DNA of 64,000 nucleotides, taken from assembly GCA_029202545.1 (NCBI GenBank), contig CP119311.1, positions 496,001 to 560,000 of the forward strand. The letters run 5' to 3'. Position 1 is the stretch's first letter. Each line of letters begins with the position of its first letter. The stretch is from Candidatus Pseudobacter hemicellulosilyticus. GTDB taxonomy: Bacteria > Bacteroidota > Bacteroidia > Chitinophagales > Chitinophagaceae. The notes under the pieces were generated by a model that was not told the origin of the DNA, did no database searches, and worked only from the letters and a program-made list of their open reading frames with translations. Of the stretch, positions 44,264-53,294 are shown piece by piece. The translations under genes were made by a program, and so were the position numbers.

Positions 44264-44902
44264 TTATTTTTTTCGGATCATCAGTAAGCCATCGCGAATG
44301 GTGAGCAGTACCTGCTCTACCCTGTCGTCGGCTTGCACCTGCTGGTTGAAAGCATGGATGGCTTTGGCATTCTTGCCGCTGAGCGGTTCCTGCAGCACCT
44401 GCCCGTGGAAAAGGACGTTATCTGCCAGGATCAGGCCGCCGCTCCGTAACTGCGGTAATACCAGCTCATAGTATTGACTGTAGCCGGTTTTGTCCGCATC
44501 AATGAACACCAGGTCCCAGGTTTCCCCCAAGACTGGTATGATATCTAACGCGTTGCCTATATGCAAAATTATCTTATCCCGGTCACTTGACCTATCGAAA
44601 TTTGCCCGGGAAAGGGCGGCATCCGCCTCACGGAGTTCTATTGTATGCAATTGACCGTCTTTTAACAAGCCTTTGGCAAGGCAGAGGGCGCTGTACCCGG
44701 TAAAAGTGCCGATCTCCAGGATGCGCCGTGGCTGCAGCATCCGGCTGATGAATTCCAGGAAACGGCCCTGCACATGGCCGCTCAGCATATGCGGCTGTGC
44801 ATGTTCCGCATAGGTCTTCTCCGCTATGGCTGCTAATAAAGCCTCTTCCGGTGAAGTGAACTGGTCAGCATAGGCTTCCACAGACGCAGGTATCAGTTCC
44901 AT
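44264..44902 (-). CDS. SAM-dependent O-methyltransferase, family 3
   Basis: A 212-residue class I methyltransferase of the caffeoyl-CoA/catechol type. SAM-binding motif is ILEIGTFTGYSALCLA. DLVFIDADKTGYSQYYE supplies the metal-binding Asp, and GGLILADNVLFHGQV the second metal-site acid and Asn. The substrate is unknown; small bacterial members methylate catechol-like hydroxyls. It is first of a minus-strand run with the glucosaminidase, hpt and probably the vWA gene. Confidence 0.92.
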   Translation of the reverse strand: MELIPASVEAYADQFTSPEEALLAAIAEKTYAEHAQPHMLSGHVQGRFLEFISRMLQPRRILEIGTFTGYSALCLAKGLLKDGQLHTIELREADAALSRANFDRSSDRDKIILHIGNALDIIPVLGETWDLVFIDADKTGYSQYYELVLPQLRSGGLILADNVLFHGQVLQEPLSGKNAKAIHAFNQQVQADDRVEQVLLTIRDGLLMIRKK

Positions 44903-44967
44903 TGGCAGGGATATTGTTTATTGGTTAAAGGTAGCCCATTGGCTGAAACCCAACGGGATCAATTTGT

Positions 44968-44975
44968 TACCTTAG
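44968..44975 (+). promoter_or_regulatory. -7-like element TACCTTAG before the CDF gene
   Basis: One mismatch to TAnnTTTG. It lies inside the longest open frame of the cation-efflux gene, which supports a start downstream of it. Confidence 0.35.
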
Positions 44976-44992
44976 CGCCAAATTCGTTTTCA

Positions 44993-45976
44993 TTGAGTAC
45001 CGGCCGTGAAAATTTACGCATACAGAAATGGGTGGTGGCTATTGCTATCACCCTGTTTGTGCTCAAGATCATTGCGTATCTTCTGACCCATTCTGTGGCC
45101 ATCCTGACGGATGCACTGGAAAGCACGGTGAACGTGATCGCCGGCTTTATCGGCCTGTACAGCCTGTATGTGGCCGCCAAGCCGCGTGACGAAGACCATC
45201 CTTACGGGCATGGCAAGGCCGAGTTCATCTCCGCCGCCGTGGAAGGCACCCTCATTATCCTGGCCGGTCTTATCATTATTTATGAAGCCATCCATGCCTT
45301 TATCCGGCCACGCCCCCTGCAAAAGCTAGACTATGGCCTGGTACTGATAGCTGTTACCGCAGTGATCAATTACGTGGTGGGCCGCATCAGTATCCGCATC
45401 GGTAAAAGGAACAATTCACTGGCCCTCATCGCCAGCGGCCGCCACCTGCAGTCGGATACCTGGTCTACCCTGGGCATTATGGCCGGTCTGGCCTTTATCT
45501 ATTTCACGGGTATTGCCTGGATAGATGCTGCTGTGGCCATTATTTTTGCCGGGATCATCATCTTCACGGGCTACCGTATCCTGCGCAGCTCCCTGGCCGG
45601 GATCATGGATGAGGCGGACCGGGAACTGCTGCTTAAAATGGTGGCCCTGCTGAACCAGCGCCGCCGGGAAAACTGGATAGACCTCCACAACCTGCGCGTG
45701 ATCAAGTACGGCGGTCAGCTGCATGTGGACTGCCACCTTACTGTGCCCTGGTATTTCAATGTATTTGAAGCCCATGCCGAAATAGATGAGCTGGAAGCGC
45801 TGATCAAATCCGCCTTCGGCAACTCCATGGAACTGTTTGTCCATTCTGACGCCTGCCAGGAGTATTCCTGTAAGCTCTGCACCAAAAAAGACTGCACCGT
45901 ACGGCAGCATGAGCTGGTACGGCAACTGCCCTGGACCCTGGAGAATATCCTGTCCGACCAGAAACACCGGCTCTGA
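44993..45976 (+). CDS. Cation diffusion facilitator family transporter
   Basis: A divalent-metal/proton antiporter of about 328 residues. Six helices are visible, starting WVVAIAITLFVLKIIAYLLT. The metal-site region in helix 2 is SVAILTDALEST, and HLQSDTWSTLGIMAG in helix 5 supplies the His-Asp pair. A cytoplasmic C-terminal domain follows. The extreme C-terminus has four Cys (CQEYSCKLCTKKDC), which may bind metal. The frame opens at 44921, but a promoter-like box at 44968 and the family alignment at STGRENLRIQKW favour TTG 44993. That start is an inference. Confidence 0.9.
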   Translation: MSTGRENLRIQKWVVAIAITLFVLKIIAYLLTHSVAILTDALESTVNVIAGFIGLYSLYVAAKPRDEDHPYGHGKAEFISAAVEGTLIILAGLIIIYEAIHAFIRPRPLQKLDYGLVLIAVTAVINYVVGRISIRIGKRNNSLALIASGRHLQSDTWSTLGIMAGLAFIYFTGIAWIDAAVAIIFAGIIIFTGYRILRSSLAGIMDEADRELLLKMVALLNQRRRENWIDLHNLRVIKYGGQLHVDCHLTVPWYFNVFEAHAEIDELEALIKSAFGNSMELFVHSDACQEYSCKLCTKKDCTVRQHELVRQLPWTLENILSDQKHRL

Positions 45977-46040
45977 GCCGTTGCTGTAAATACCCTATAT
46001 TCGCCGTCCAAACCAGCTGCTTAACTCAAAAACTCCCATT

Positions 46041-47405
46041 ATGCAAGCGTGGAAAGAATACCAGGAAAAAAACAAAGACCGTTTTCTGAATGAACTGAAA
46101 GAACTGCTGCGCATTCCCTCTATCAGCGCCAACAGCGCCAATAACGGAGATATGCGGACCTGCGCAGAAGCCGTTAAGCAGCGCCTGCTGGAAGCAGGGG
46201 CCGACAAAGCCACCATCTACGAAACCGCCGGCCACCCGGTAGTGTATGGTGAAAAGATCATTGATCCTTCCAAACCCACCGTACTGGTCTATGGCCACTA
46301 CGATGTACAGCCGCCCGATCCCCTGAACCTCTGGACCAGCGGCCCTTTTGAGCCGGTGCTGAAAGACGGGAAACTGTATGCCCGCGGCTCTGCGGACGAC
46401 AAAGGCCAGTTCTTCATGCACGTAAAAGCACTGGAGATCCTCAACCAGACCAATTCCCTGACCACCAATATCAAGTTCCTCATCGAAGGCGAAGAAGAAG
46501 TTGGTTCGCCCAACCTGGAAATTTTCCTGGCCAATAACAAGGAACTGCTGCAATGTGATGTGATCCTGATCAGTGATACTGCCATGATCAGCCTGGAAAA
46601 TCCTTCCATTGATATCGGCGTCCGCGGGCTGGCTTATATCCAGGTGGAAGTCACCGGTCCTAACCGCGACCTCCACTCCGGTGTATACGGCGGCGCCGTG
46701 GCCAACCCCATCACCATGCTGGCCAAAATGATCGCCAGCTGCCATGATGCTAACAATCATATCACCATCCCCGGCTTCTATGACGATGTGGTGGAATCTT
46801 CCGAGAGCGACAGGAAACTGATGGCGCAGGCGCCTTTCAGTGCAGACGAATATGCCAAAGACCTGGGCGTACAGGAACTCTGGGGCGAAAAAGGCTATAC
46901 CACCAATGAACGTACCGGCATCCGCCCCACACTGGAGCTGAACGGTATCTGGGGTGGCTATACCGGAGAAGGCGCCAAGACCGTACTGCCCTCCAAGGCC
47001 TATGCCAAGATCTCCGCCCGCCTGGTGCCCAACCAGTCCTCCGAAAAGATCACAGCTATGCTGCTGGAGCATTTCCGGAAAATAGCCCCTGCGGGCGTAA
47101 CGGTTGACGCTGTGAACCTGCATGGTGGTGAAGCCTATATGACACCTATTGACTCCAAAGCCTATAAGGCCGCGGCACAGGCCATTGAAGCCACTTTTGG
47201 CAAACAGCCTATCCCGGTAAGAGGCGGCGGCAGTATTCCCATCTGTTCCATCATGGAAAGGGAACTGGGTGTCAAGATCGTGTTCATGGGCTTTGGGCTG
47301 GACAGCGATAACCTGCACTCCCCCAACGAGAAGTTTGACCTGGCCAATTTCTATAAGGGTATTGAGACCATCCCTTATTTCCATAAATTCTTTGCGGAGC
47401 GCTAA
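46041..47405 (+). CDS. M20-family dipeptidase
   Basis: A 454-residue zinc metallopeptidase. The metal ligand His and Asp are in VLVYGHYDVQPPDP, then ARGSADDKGQ, the catalytic Glu pair in IEGEEEVGS, and the dimerisation domain opens at RDLHSGVYGGAV. The last ligand His is in DSDNLHSPNEKFD. It fits the cytosolic CNDP-like dipeptidase group and should cleave dipeptides, but specificity is not certain. A single gene with a terminator after it. Confidence 0.94.
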   Translation: MQAWKEYQEKNKDRFLNELKELLRIPSISANSANNGDMRTCAEAVKQRLLEAGADKATIYETAGHPVVYGEKIIDPSKPTVLVYGHYDVQPPDPLNLWTSGPFEPVLKDGKLYARGSADDKGQFFMHVKALEILNQTNSLTTNIKFLIEGEEEVGSPNLEIFLANNKELLQCDVILISDTAMISLENPSIDIGVRGLAYIQVEVTGPNRDLHSGVYGGAVANPITMLAKMIASCHDANNHITIPGFYDDVVESSESDRKLMAQAPFSADEYAKDLGVQELWGEKGYTTNERTGIRPTLELNGIWGGYTGEGAKTVLPSKAYAKISARLVPNQSSEKITAMLLEHFRKIAPAGVTVDAVNLHGGEAYMTPIDSKAYKAAAQAIEATFGKQPIPVRGGGSIPICSIMERELGVKIVFMGFGLDSDNLHSPNEKFDLANFYKGIETIPYFHKFFAER

Positions 47406-47430
47406 ACAGCGTTGCCAACAAACCCGGCAG

Positions 47431-47460
47431 ATCCCGGGGGTCATGCCACCGGGATTTTTT
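47431..47460 (+). terminator. Intrinsic terminator after the dipeptidase
   Basis: Stem ATCCCGG / CCGGGAT with possible further inner GG-CC pairs, followed by six T. A -7-like TAATTTTG (47460-47467) abuts it, directly before the S4 gene. Confidence 0.85.
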
Positions 47461-47470
47461 AATTTTGCCT

Positions 47471-47857
47471 ATGGCTGACAAAGAAAAACTCCGGATCGAC
47501 AAATACCTCTGGTCCATCCGCCTCTTCAAAACGCGGACACTGGCCACCGAGGCCTGCGATGCCGGCAAAGTGCGGTTCAATGAACAGCCCGTGAAGCCCT
47601 CCAAGGCCGTTAACCTGAATGAGGAATACGAGGTGCGGACGCCTGCCAAACGCTGGCGTATCAAGGTCACCGGTCTGTTGCCTAACCGGCTGGCCCATAC
47701 TGAAGCCATTAAGTATTATGAAGACATTACGCCTCCGGAAGAACTGGAAAGACTCCAGCACCAGGCTGCCAGCTTCCACACCGGCAAACGCCTGAGCAAA
47801 CAGGGAAGACCTACCAAAAAAGACAGAAGGGAACTGGACGATTTTTTTGAAGAATAG
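47471..47857 (+). CDS. S4-domain RNA-binding protein (Hsp15-like)
   Basis: A 128-residue small basic protein. The S4 domain begins LRIDKYLWSIRLFKTRTLA and includes ACDAGKVRFNEQPVKPSKAV, the usual RNA-binding loop. The tail is rich in Lys/Arg and ends in a short acidic patch. It resembles Hsp15, which binds stalled 50S subunits with nascent chains. ATG 47471 is preferred to TTG two codons upstream. It precedes trmD by 17 nt, which suits a translation-related unit. Confidence 0.9.
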   Translation: MADKEKLRIDKYLWSIRLFKTRTLATEACDAGKVRFNEQPVKPSKAVNLNEEYEVRTPAKRWRIKVTGLLPNRLAHTEAIKYYEDITPPEELERLQHQAASFHTGKRLSKQGRPTKKDRRELDDFFEE

Positions 47858-47874
47858 TTTTATTGACCACCACC

Positions 47875-48555
47875 ATGCATATAGATATCATCTCCGTACT
47901 GCCTGAATTACTGGATAGCCCCATGGGCCACTCTATCATGAAACGCGCCCAGGATAAAGGGCTGCTGACAGTTGCTGTTCACCATCTCCGTAAATGGGCC
48001 GTGAACGAATACGGGCAGGTGGACGATTACCAGTATGGCGGCGGCGCCGGTATGGTCATGATGCCTGAACCGCTGGCCAATGCTATTGAGACCCTGTCCA
48101 AAGAAAGAACTTATGACGAGATCATCTTTATGACACCCGACGGCCAGCGCTTTGACCAGCCCATGGCCAACCAGCTTTCCCTGAAACAGAACCTGCTCAT
48201 CATCTGCGGTCATTACAAAGGCATTGATGAGCGCATCCGCGAACATTTTGTAACAAAAGAGATCTCTATCGGGGATTATGTATTGAGTGGTGGAGAACTG
48301 GCTGCTGCCGTGGTAACAGATGCTATCGGCCGCCTGCTGCCGGGGGTACTGAATGATGAAACCTCCGCGCTGATGGATTCTTTCCAGGATAATCTCCTGG
48401 CTCCCCCTGTGTATACCCGGCCGGCTGATTTCCGCGGCTGGATAGTGCCGGATATCCTCCTGAGCGGGGACCTGAAAAAGATCTCAGAATGGCGGCATGA
48501 ACAGTCCGTGCAGCGTACCCAGGTACGCCGGCCTGACCTGGACCCGGAAGCCTGA
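47875..48555 (+). CDS. trmD: tRNA (guanine-37-N1)-methyltransferase
   Basis: A 226-residue SPOUT enzyme that methylates G37 of tRNAs to prevent frameshifting. Marks are HIDIISVLPELLDSPMGHSI at the start, DDYQYGGGAGMVMMPEPL, the knot residues LIICGHYKGIDERI and SIGDYVLSGGELAA, and the C-terminal PEVLLSGDH-like element, here PDILLSGDLKKISEW, where the usual His after GD is replaced by Leu. ATG 47875 matches the family start; an upstream TTG adds four residues. It is probably co-transcribed with the S4 gene. Confidence 0.95.
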   Translation: MHIDIISVLPELLDSPMGHSIMKRAQDKGLLTVAVHHLRKWAVNEYGQVDDYQYGGGAGMVMMPEPLANAIETLSKERTYDEIIFMTPDGQRFDQPMANQLSLKQNLLIICGHYKGIDERIREHFVTKEISIGDYVLSGGELAAAVVTDAIGRLLPGVLNDETSALMDSFQDNLLAPPVYTRPADFRGWIVPDILLSGDLKKISEWRHEQSVQRTQVRRPDLDPEA

Positions 48556-48640
48556 GCCTGCACCTGCCATCCTCGTATCCATCCGCCTGACACCGCGTAT
48601 AATAACGATATCAACAGACTTCAATCGCCACCCGCGGCTA

Positions 48641-48718
48641 TTACCAGTACGCTACCAGGAAAATCAGCATATAAAAGAACAACTGCATCAGGAGGCTGAT
48701 AAGTATAGTTTTGCTCAT
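48641..48718 (-). CDS. Possible 25-residue single-helix membrane microprotein
   Basis: ATG 48718 to TAA 48643, 25 codons. The peptide begins MSKTILIS and is almost all hydrophobic after residue 4 (LLMQLFFYMLIFLVAYW), one membrane helix ending in aromatic Tyr-Trp. A perfect -7 match TAGTTTTG lies about 60 nt upstream on the same strand. Bacterial microproteins of this type often join membrane complexes, but no partner is suggested. It follows the GH31 gene by 86 nt. Chance ORFs of this length are common; the composition is the main support. Confidence 0.38.
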   Translation of the reverse strand: MSKTILISLLMQLFFYMLIFLVAYW

Positions 48719-48779
48719 AAGAAAGGATTTGGTCCCTTATAAATGCAGGGATCGTGCCAAAGGCCGGTTATCCACATCG

Positions 48780-48787
48780 CAAAACTA
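48780..48787 (-). promoter_or_regulatory. -7 element TAGTTTTG before the microprotein
   Basis: Perfect TAnnTTTG match on the minus strand, between the GH31 stop and the 25-codon ORF. No -33 TTG at normal spacing. Confidence 0.35.
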
Positions 48788-48804
48788 CGGCTGCATTTCT
48801 ACCC

Positions 48805-51273
48805 CTAAAAGCCCAGCTCCACCCTGGTAGGTTTACCGTTGAATTCAACAACGGCAGTCGCAAATTTTCCATTGGCCAGGGACAGTGGTTTCTCGCGCAG
48901 CTCACCGGCTTTCACCGCCTTACCATTGACCAGCACTGTCCTGAAAGCCGCTGTGGACGGGACCTGCAGCGTGAACTGGCGAACCTGTTTCTTTTTATAC
49001 AGGGCTTCGTTATTGGTCTTGATATCAATGACTATTTTACCACCTGCCGTAGTACCGCTGAAGCTCACCAGCTCATAGTCGGCCTTCTCCAGTGTGCGGG
49101 TGCTGCTGCCATCATCATCAAATAGTGTATACGTAGTAGTTAGTGGCGAAGGATAATACAGCAGACCGATCTTTCTGGCGTCATAACCGGCGGTAGAACG
49201 GATCAGGGAATCCGGCTGCCATACCGGGATAAAACTGCCGGCCCTGACCAGCAGCGGCATGCGGCCCAGGGCTGCGGGCTGCTCCACCCATTGTTTACCG
49301 TTCAGCGGTGCATTGTCCTCAAACTGGTACCAGCCGCCTTCCGGCAGGTATACTTTCCGGCTGCTGCTACCCTGGGTCATCACGGGCGCTACCAGGAACT
49401 GATCACCCCAGAAATACTGTTCATTGGCGGCGAAGGTCTCGGGATCAGTGAAATTATAATAATACAATGGCCGCATCAGGGGTTTGCCATATACGGACTG
49501 CTCATAGCCCAGGGTATAATTATAGGGCAGCAGCTGGTAACGCAGCTGCAGCCATTGCCGTACAATGGATTTATTGGGTTCTTCCCAGAACGTGGGTTCG
49601 GGCGGGATGCTTTTCAGGCTGGGATCATAATCTTCCAGGGCTGTACCATGCGGGCGGAAGATGGGGGTGAAAGCCGCAAACTGCAGCCAGCGGGTGTACA
49701 ATTCGGGATCGGCCTGGGGCGCGCTGGCAAAACCACCGGCATCGCTGTGGATATAGGGCAGGCCGCTCAGGCTCATGCCCAGCAGTACGGGGAACTGGGC
49801 TTTCAGTCCGCTCCAGCTGCGGCCTACATCACCGCTCCAGGGAAATACGCTGAAGCGCTGGCTGCCGGCAAAACCGGAGCGCACCAGGTTGAACAATCTT
49901 GTATCGGAAACATCGGTGTTGTATTTCTCGAACAGGAATTTACTCCAGTAGTGGCCATATACATTATGTACTTCGTCGGCGCTGAGGAAACGGCTGACGC
50001 CTTTGTCCTTGAAATTGTGCAATACGGTATTGGGGTGCGTTTCGGGCTCGCCCAGGTCGGACCACCAGCCACCAACGCCCATGCCTACCTGCTTTTTATA
50101 GAATTTCCAGAGCCAGTCGCGTGAATCCTTTTTAAATATATCCACAAGGCCGGCCTTCCCGAAATAGAAATCGGGCAGGAGATGCGGCTCCTGGGCGGCA
50201 TTGATAGCCAGGTAGGGCTTTGATTCGGCAAAGGTCCTGCTGCCCTCCACTATAAAAGGCTCGGTGATCAGCAGGGTATGCAGGTTGTCCTTATTGAAGC
50301 TGGTCATCATGGCCTTTGGATCGGGCCATTTGCCGGTACTGCTCCAGTCCAGGTTACCCATGGTACCTTTTACTTCATCCCCAAACCAGAACAGGTCCAG
50401 GATGAGGCCGTCCATGGGGAAATTGTCCTTGCGCATTTTTGCCACTACGTCTCTGGCCTGCGCCTCACTGCGGTAACCGAATCGGGAGAGCAACTGGCCC
50501 AGGGCCCATCTGGGCGGCAGGGGCTGACGGCCGGTGAGCGAAGTATAATTCAGCAATATCTCATCAATGTTGCGGCCCATGACCACATAAAAGGTCAGGG
50601 CGCCGCTGCTGAAGCCTGCTTCCAGGGTCTGCTTATCGGTGAGCCCGATATCCAGGTAACCGCGGGAAGGATTATCAAAGAAGAGACCGTAGCCCGCTGA
50701 GGAGATCAGGAACGGAACGGAGAAATTCATGTTATCGGTTCCCAGTCCATAATCATAGGCGGGGGTATTGTAGAGGTTGAGCCGATAGCCACGGCGGTCC
50801 ATGGGCAGGGCGCGTTCACCGCCGCCGAAGAATTTCTCTTCATCACCCAGCAGGAAGCGGAAGCCGCGCTGATCACCCTGGGCAAAATAGCCCGCGCCTT
50901 TGACCTTCACTTCGCGGCCGGATTTGAAATAGAGCTTATCGCGCTGGATCACCACGCTGACGGCATTGTCCAGCTCTATTGTTTTGGCGGCGGTGGCAGT
51001 GATCTTCACGGGCTGCGCCTGGACAGTGGCCAGGACGGCTTCGGTAAGCTGTTCGTTACGGGTATAATCAGCCGGCCTGAAACTCGCTTTCACCACGCCA
51101 TTGGGGTAGGGCGCAAAGCTCCATTCCCCCTCTGCTACCTTATAGATGATCTCAGTGGCTTTACCGGTGAAAGGATCTTTACCAACGGTATTTACGCTCA
51201 CCTGCTGCGTATATCCGGCAGGGAAAGCAGCAAGAAAGAGAAGGGCGACTAATAAGAACCTGTAGATGGACAT
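48805..51273 (-). CDS. GH31 alpha-glucosidase / transglucosylase-like enzyme
   Basis: An 822-residue exported enzyme. Signal peptide YRFLLVALLFLAAFPAGYTQ. An N-terminal beta-sandwich is followed by a TIM barrel with nucleophile in GGWWSDLGEPE (Asp406) and acid/base in FPWSGDVGRSW (Asp482), plus PYIHSDAGGF. The segment LFWFGDEVKGTMGNLDWSS resembles Agd31B-type oligosaccharide 4-alpha-glucosyltransferases, so it may transfer rather than hydrolyse alpha-1,4 glucosyl units. C-terminal beta domains follow. ATG 51273 (MSIYRF) is chosen; one at 51282 is also possible. It is not next to a SusC/SusD pair. Confidence 0.92.
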   Translation of the reverse strand: MSIYRFLLVALLFLAAFPAGYTQQVSVNTVGKDPFTGKATEIIYKVAEGEWSFAPYPNGVVKASFRPADYTRNEQLTEAVLATVQAQPVKITATAAKTIELDNAVSVVIQRDKLYFKSGREVKVKGAGYFAQGDQRGFRFLLGDEEKFFGGGERALPMDRRGYRLNLYNTPAYDYGLGTDNMNFSVPFLISSAGYGLFFDNPSRGYLDIGLTDKQTLEAGFSSGALTFYVVMGRNIDEILLNYTSLTGRQPLPPRWALGQLLSRFGYRSEAQARDVVAKMRKDNFPMDGLILDLFWFGDEVKGTMGNLDWSSTGKWPDPKAMMTSFNKDNLHTLLITEPFIVEGSRTFAESKPYLAINAAQEPHLLPDFYFGKAGLVDIFKKDSRDWLWKFYKKQVGMGVGGWWSDLGEPETHPNTVLHNFKDKGVSRFLSADEVHNVYGHYWSKFLFEKYNTDVSDTRLFNLVRSGFAGSQRFSVFPWSGDVGRSWSGLKAQFPVLLGMSLSGLPYIHSDAGGFASAPQADPELYTRWLQFAAFTPIFRPHGTALEDYDPSLKSIPPEPTFWEEPNKSIVRQWLQLRYQLLPYNYTLGYEQSVYGKPLMRPLYYYNFTDPETFAANEQYFWGDQFLVAPVMTQGSSSRKVYLPEGGWYQFEDNAPLNGKQWVEQPAALGRMPLLVRAGSFIPVWQPDSLIRSTAGYDARKIGLLYYPSPLTTTYTLFDDDGSSTRTLEKADYELVSFSGTTAGGKIVIDIKTNNEALYKKKQVRQFTLQVPSTAAFRTVLVNGKAVKAGELREKPLSLANGKFATAVVEFNGKPTRVELGF

Positions 51274-51292
51274 ATGGTACATTATATGGACA

Positions 51293-51321
51293 CAAATTAA
51301 AGAAAGGACCCCGGGGTTCAA
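51293..51321 (-). promoter_or_regulatory. Candidate promoter TTG-N18-TTAATTTG for the GH31 gene
   Basis: Minus-strand TTG (51319-51321) and TTAATTTG (51293-51300) are 18 nt apart, with one -7 mismatch. The implied start point near 51287 favours the ATG at 51273. Confidence 0.45.
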
Positions 51322-51412
51322 AAAAATGCCGGCCTTTTCATTTACTTCGTTGTTAAGTCTTGCCGGCTTGGTTGATTTATGCTTATTTTAGCATTCTCCA
51401 ATCCGGTTAACC

Positions 51413-53083
51413 ATGGCTCCGAATTTTACGCTCCAGGCTCAGTTAGTAGATGTATGGCAAAAAAAGATCTATCCCGCATCGATCAGCGTCCGTGAAGGCA
51501 GGATCGAATCCATCCGGGACATTTCAGCAACCTTCTCCGACCCGGTTGCTTTACTGCCCTACATCCTGCCAGGATTCATTGACAGCCATGTTCACATTGA
51601 AAGCAGCATGCTGGTGCCTTCAGAATTTGCCAGGCTGGCCGTAGTACATGGTACGGTGGCCACGGTGAGTGACCCGCATGAGATAGCCAATGTATGTGGC
51701 ATGGCGGGCGTAGAATACATGATCAGCAACGGCAGGACGGTACCCTTTAAATTCTATTTCGGCGCACCCAGCTGTGTGCCGGCCACACCCTTTGAAACGG
51801 CAGGCGCCACACTGGACGCCCAGGCTGTAGCCGCACTCCTTCAAAAAGACGAGGTAAAATACCTGAGCGAACTGATGAACTTCCCGGGCGTATTGAATGA
51901 TGACCCGGAGGTCCGGCAAAAAATAGCCGCTGCCCGCCAGTATAACAAGCCGGTTGATGGTCATGCCCCGGGACTAAGGGGCGCTGATGCCAGCCACTAT
52001 ATCCAGGGCGGACCCGCTTTTGCCGGGAACGGCGTTGTGATCAGCACAGACCATGAATGTTTCACCGCCGAAGAAGCGCTGGACAAATTACAGCATGGGA
52101 TGAAGATCATCATCCGCGAAGGAAGCGCCGCTAAAAATTTTGAGGCGCTGATCGGGTTGCTGCCAGCACATGCAGACAGTATCCTGTTCTGCAGTGACGA
52201 CAAACATCCGGACAGCCTGAAATTTGGCCATATCAACGAACTCTGTAAACGTGCCATAGAAAAAGGATTTGATCTGTTCCAGGTATTGCAGGCGGCTTGT
52301 ATAAACCCGGTGCTGCATTATAACCTGGAAGTAGGTCTTTTAAGAGTTGGAGATCCGGCAGATTTTATCCTTGTCAATGACCTTCGCAGCTTTACTGTGC
52401 TGCAAACCTATATTGATGGACAGCTGGTAGCGCATAAAGGAGAGACCATGATCCCTTCTGTAGAAGCGCCGCTGATCAATCACTTCAATGCCAGCCCCCG
52501 GCGCCTGCCTGATTTTGCAGTGCCCTGGCAGGGAGAAAAGGAGATACCGGTCATTGAAGCGCTGGATGGCCAGCTGATCACTAATAAGGTAATGCTGCCG
52601 CCCGCGGTGGCGGACAACCTGATAGTCAGTGATCCTTCTCGTGACCTGCTCAAGATCGTGGTCGTTAACCGTTATGCCGATGCGCCCGTAGCCAAAGCCT
52701 TTGTCAGGAATTTTGGCCTGCAGAGCGGCGCACTGGCTTCCTCGGTAGCACATGACAGCCACAATATTGTTGCAGTAGGCGTTGACGATGAAAGCATTTG
52801 CCGTGCGGTCAACGCTATCATAGAGCAGAAAGGGGGCGTATGCTGTATCCATGAGGAGGGCGACCTGGTGTTACCCTTACCCGTAGCCGGATTAATGAGC
52901 AATGCGGATGGCTTTGAGATTGCACTACGGTATACCATCATTGATATGGCTGCCAAAACGCTGGGCACGCCGCTCAGCGCACCATTCATGACCCTGTCGT
53001 TTATGGCCCTGCTGGTGATCCCCCACCTGAAACTAAGCGATAAAGGATTGTTTGATGGCGATCAGTTTGCTTTCATTGGCTGA
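51413..53083 (+). CDS. ade: Adenine deaminase
   Basis: A 556-residue amidohydrolase that converts adenine to hypoxanthine. Metal-binding GFIDSHVHIESSML, TVATVSDPHEIANV, the SSDDKHPDSL-like segment (here CSDDKHPDSLKFGHI), and the C-terminal ADE domain with SVAHDSHNIVAVG and LPVAGLMSN are all present. It feeds hypoxanthine to Hpt, which is encoded at 42468, so the window has two linked purine-salvage steps. Single gene. Confidence 0.96.
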   Translation: MAPNFTLQAQLVDVWQKKIYPASISVREGRIESIRDISATFSDPVALLPYILPGFIDSHVHIESSMLVPSEFARLAVVHGTVATVSDPHEIANVCGMAGVEYMISNGRTVPFKFYFGAPSCVPATPFETAGATLDAQAVAALLQKDEVKYLSELMNFPGVLNDDPEVRQKIAAARQYNKPVDGHAPGLRGADASHYIQGGPAFAGNGVVISTDHECFTAEEALDKLQHGMKIIIREGSAAKNFEALIGLLPAHADSILFCSDDKHPDSLKFGHINELCKRAIEKGFDLFQVLQAACINPVLHYNLEVGLLRVGDPADFILVNDLRSFTVLQTYIDGQLVAHKGETMIPSVEAPLINHFNASPRRLPDFAVPWQGEKEIPVIEALDGQLITNKVMLPPAVADNLIVSDPSRDLLKIVVVNRYADAPVAKAFVRNFGLQSGALASSVAHDSHNIVAVGVDDESICRAVNAIIEQKGGVCCIHEEGDLVLPLPVAGLMSNADGFEIALRYTIIDMAAKTLGTPLSAPFMTLSFMALLVIPHLKLSDKGLFDGDQFAFIG

Positions 53084-53116
53084 GCATTACCGGGACCAGC
53101 AGCAAAGGATACAGAA

Positions 53117-53162
53117 AATCACTTAAATAGCTAAAACTATTGGGCCATCAAGTGATTCTTTT
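53117..53162 (+). terminator. Weak hairpin terminator after ade
   Basis: Outer arms AATCACTT / AAGTGATT (53117-53124, 53150-53157) with inner AATAG/CTATT, followed by CTTTT. Confidence 0.5.
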
Positions 53163-53294
53163 GTATTATCTTTATTTACCAGTATTCAGTAACTGTGTCT
53201 ACCACTTGTCCTCTCGAAGAATCAAACCCCCGTATTCTCTGACATAGTTTTCGTTTAGACCTTGAACTCCCAACCTAAACATATAGATCGTAGT

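Noticed and set aside
46026..47444. 472-codon minus-strand frame opposite the M20 dipeptidase
   Set aside because: Antisense shadow; the plus strand has complete metal-binding motifs.
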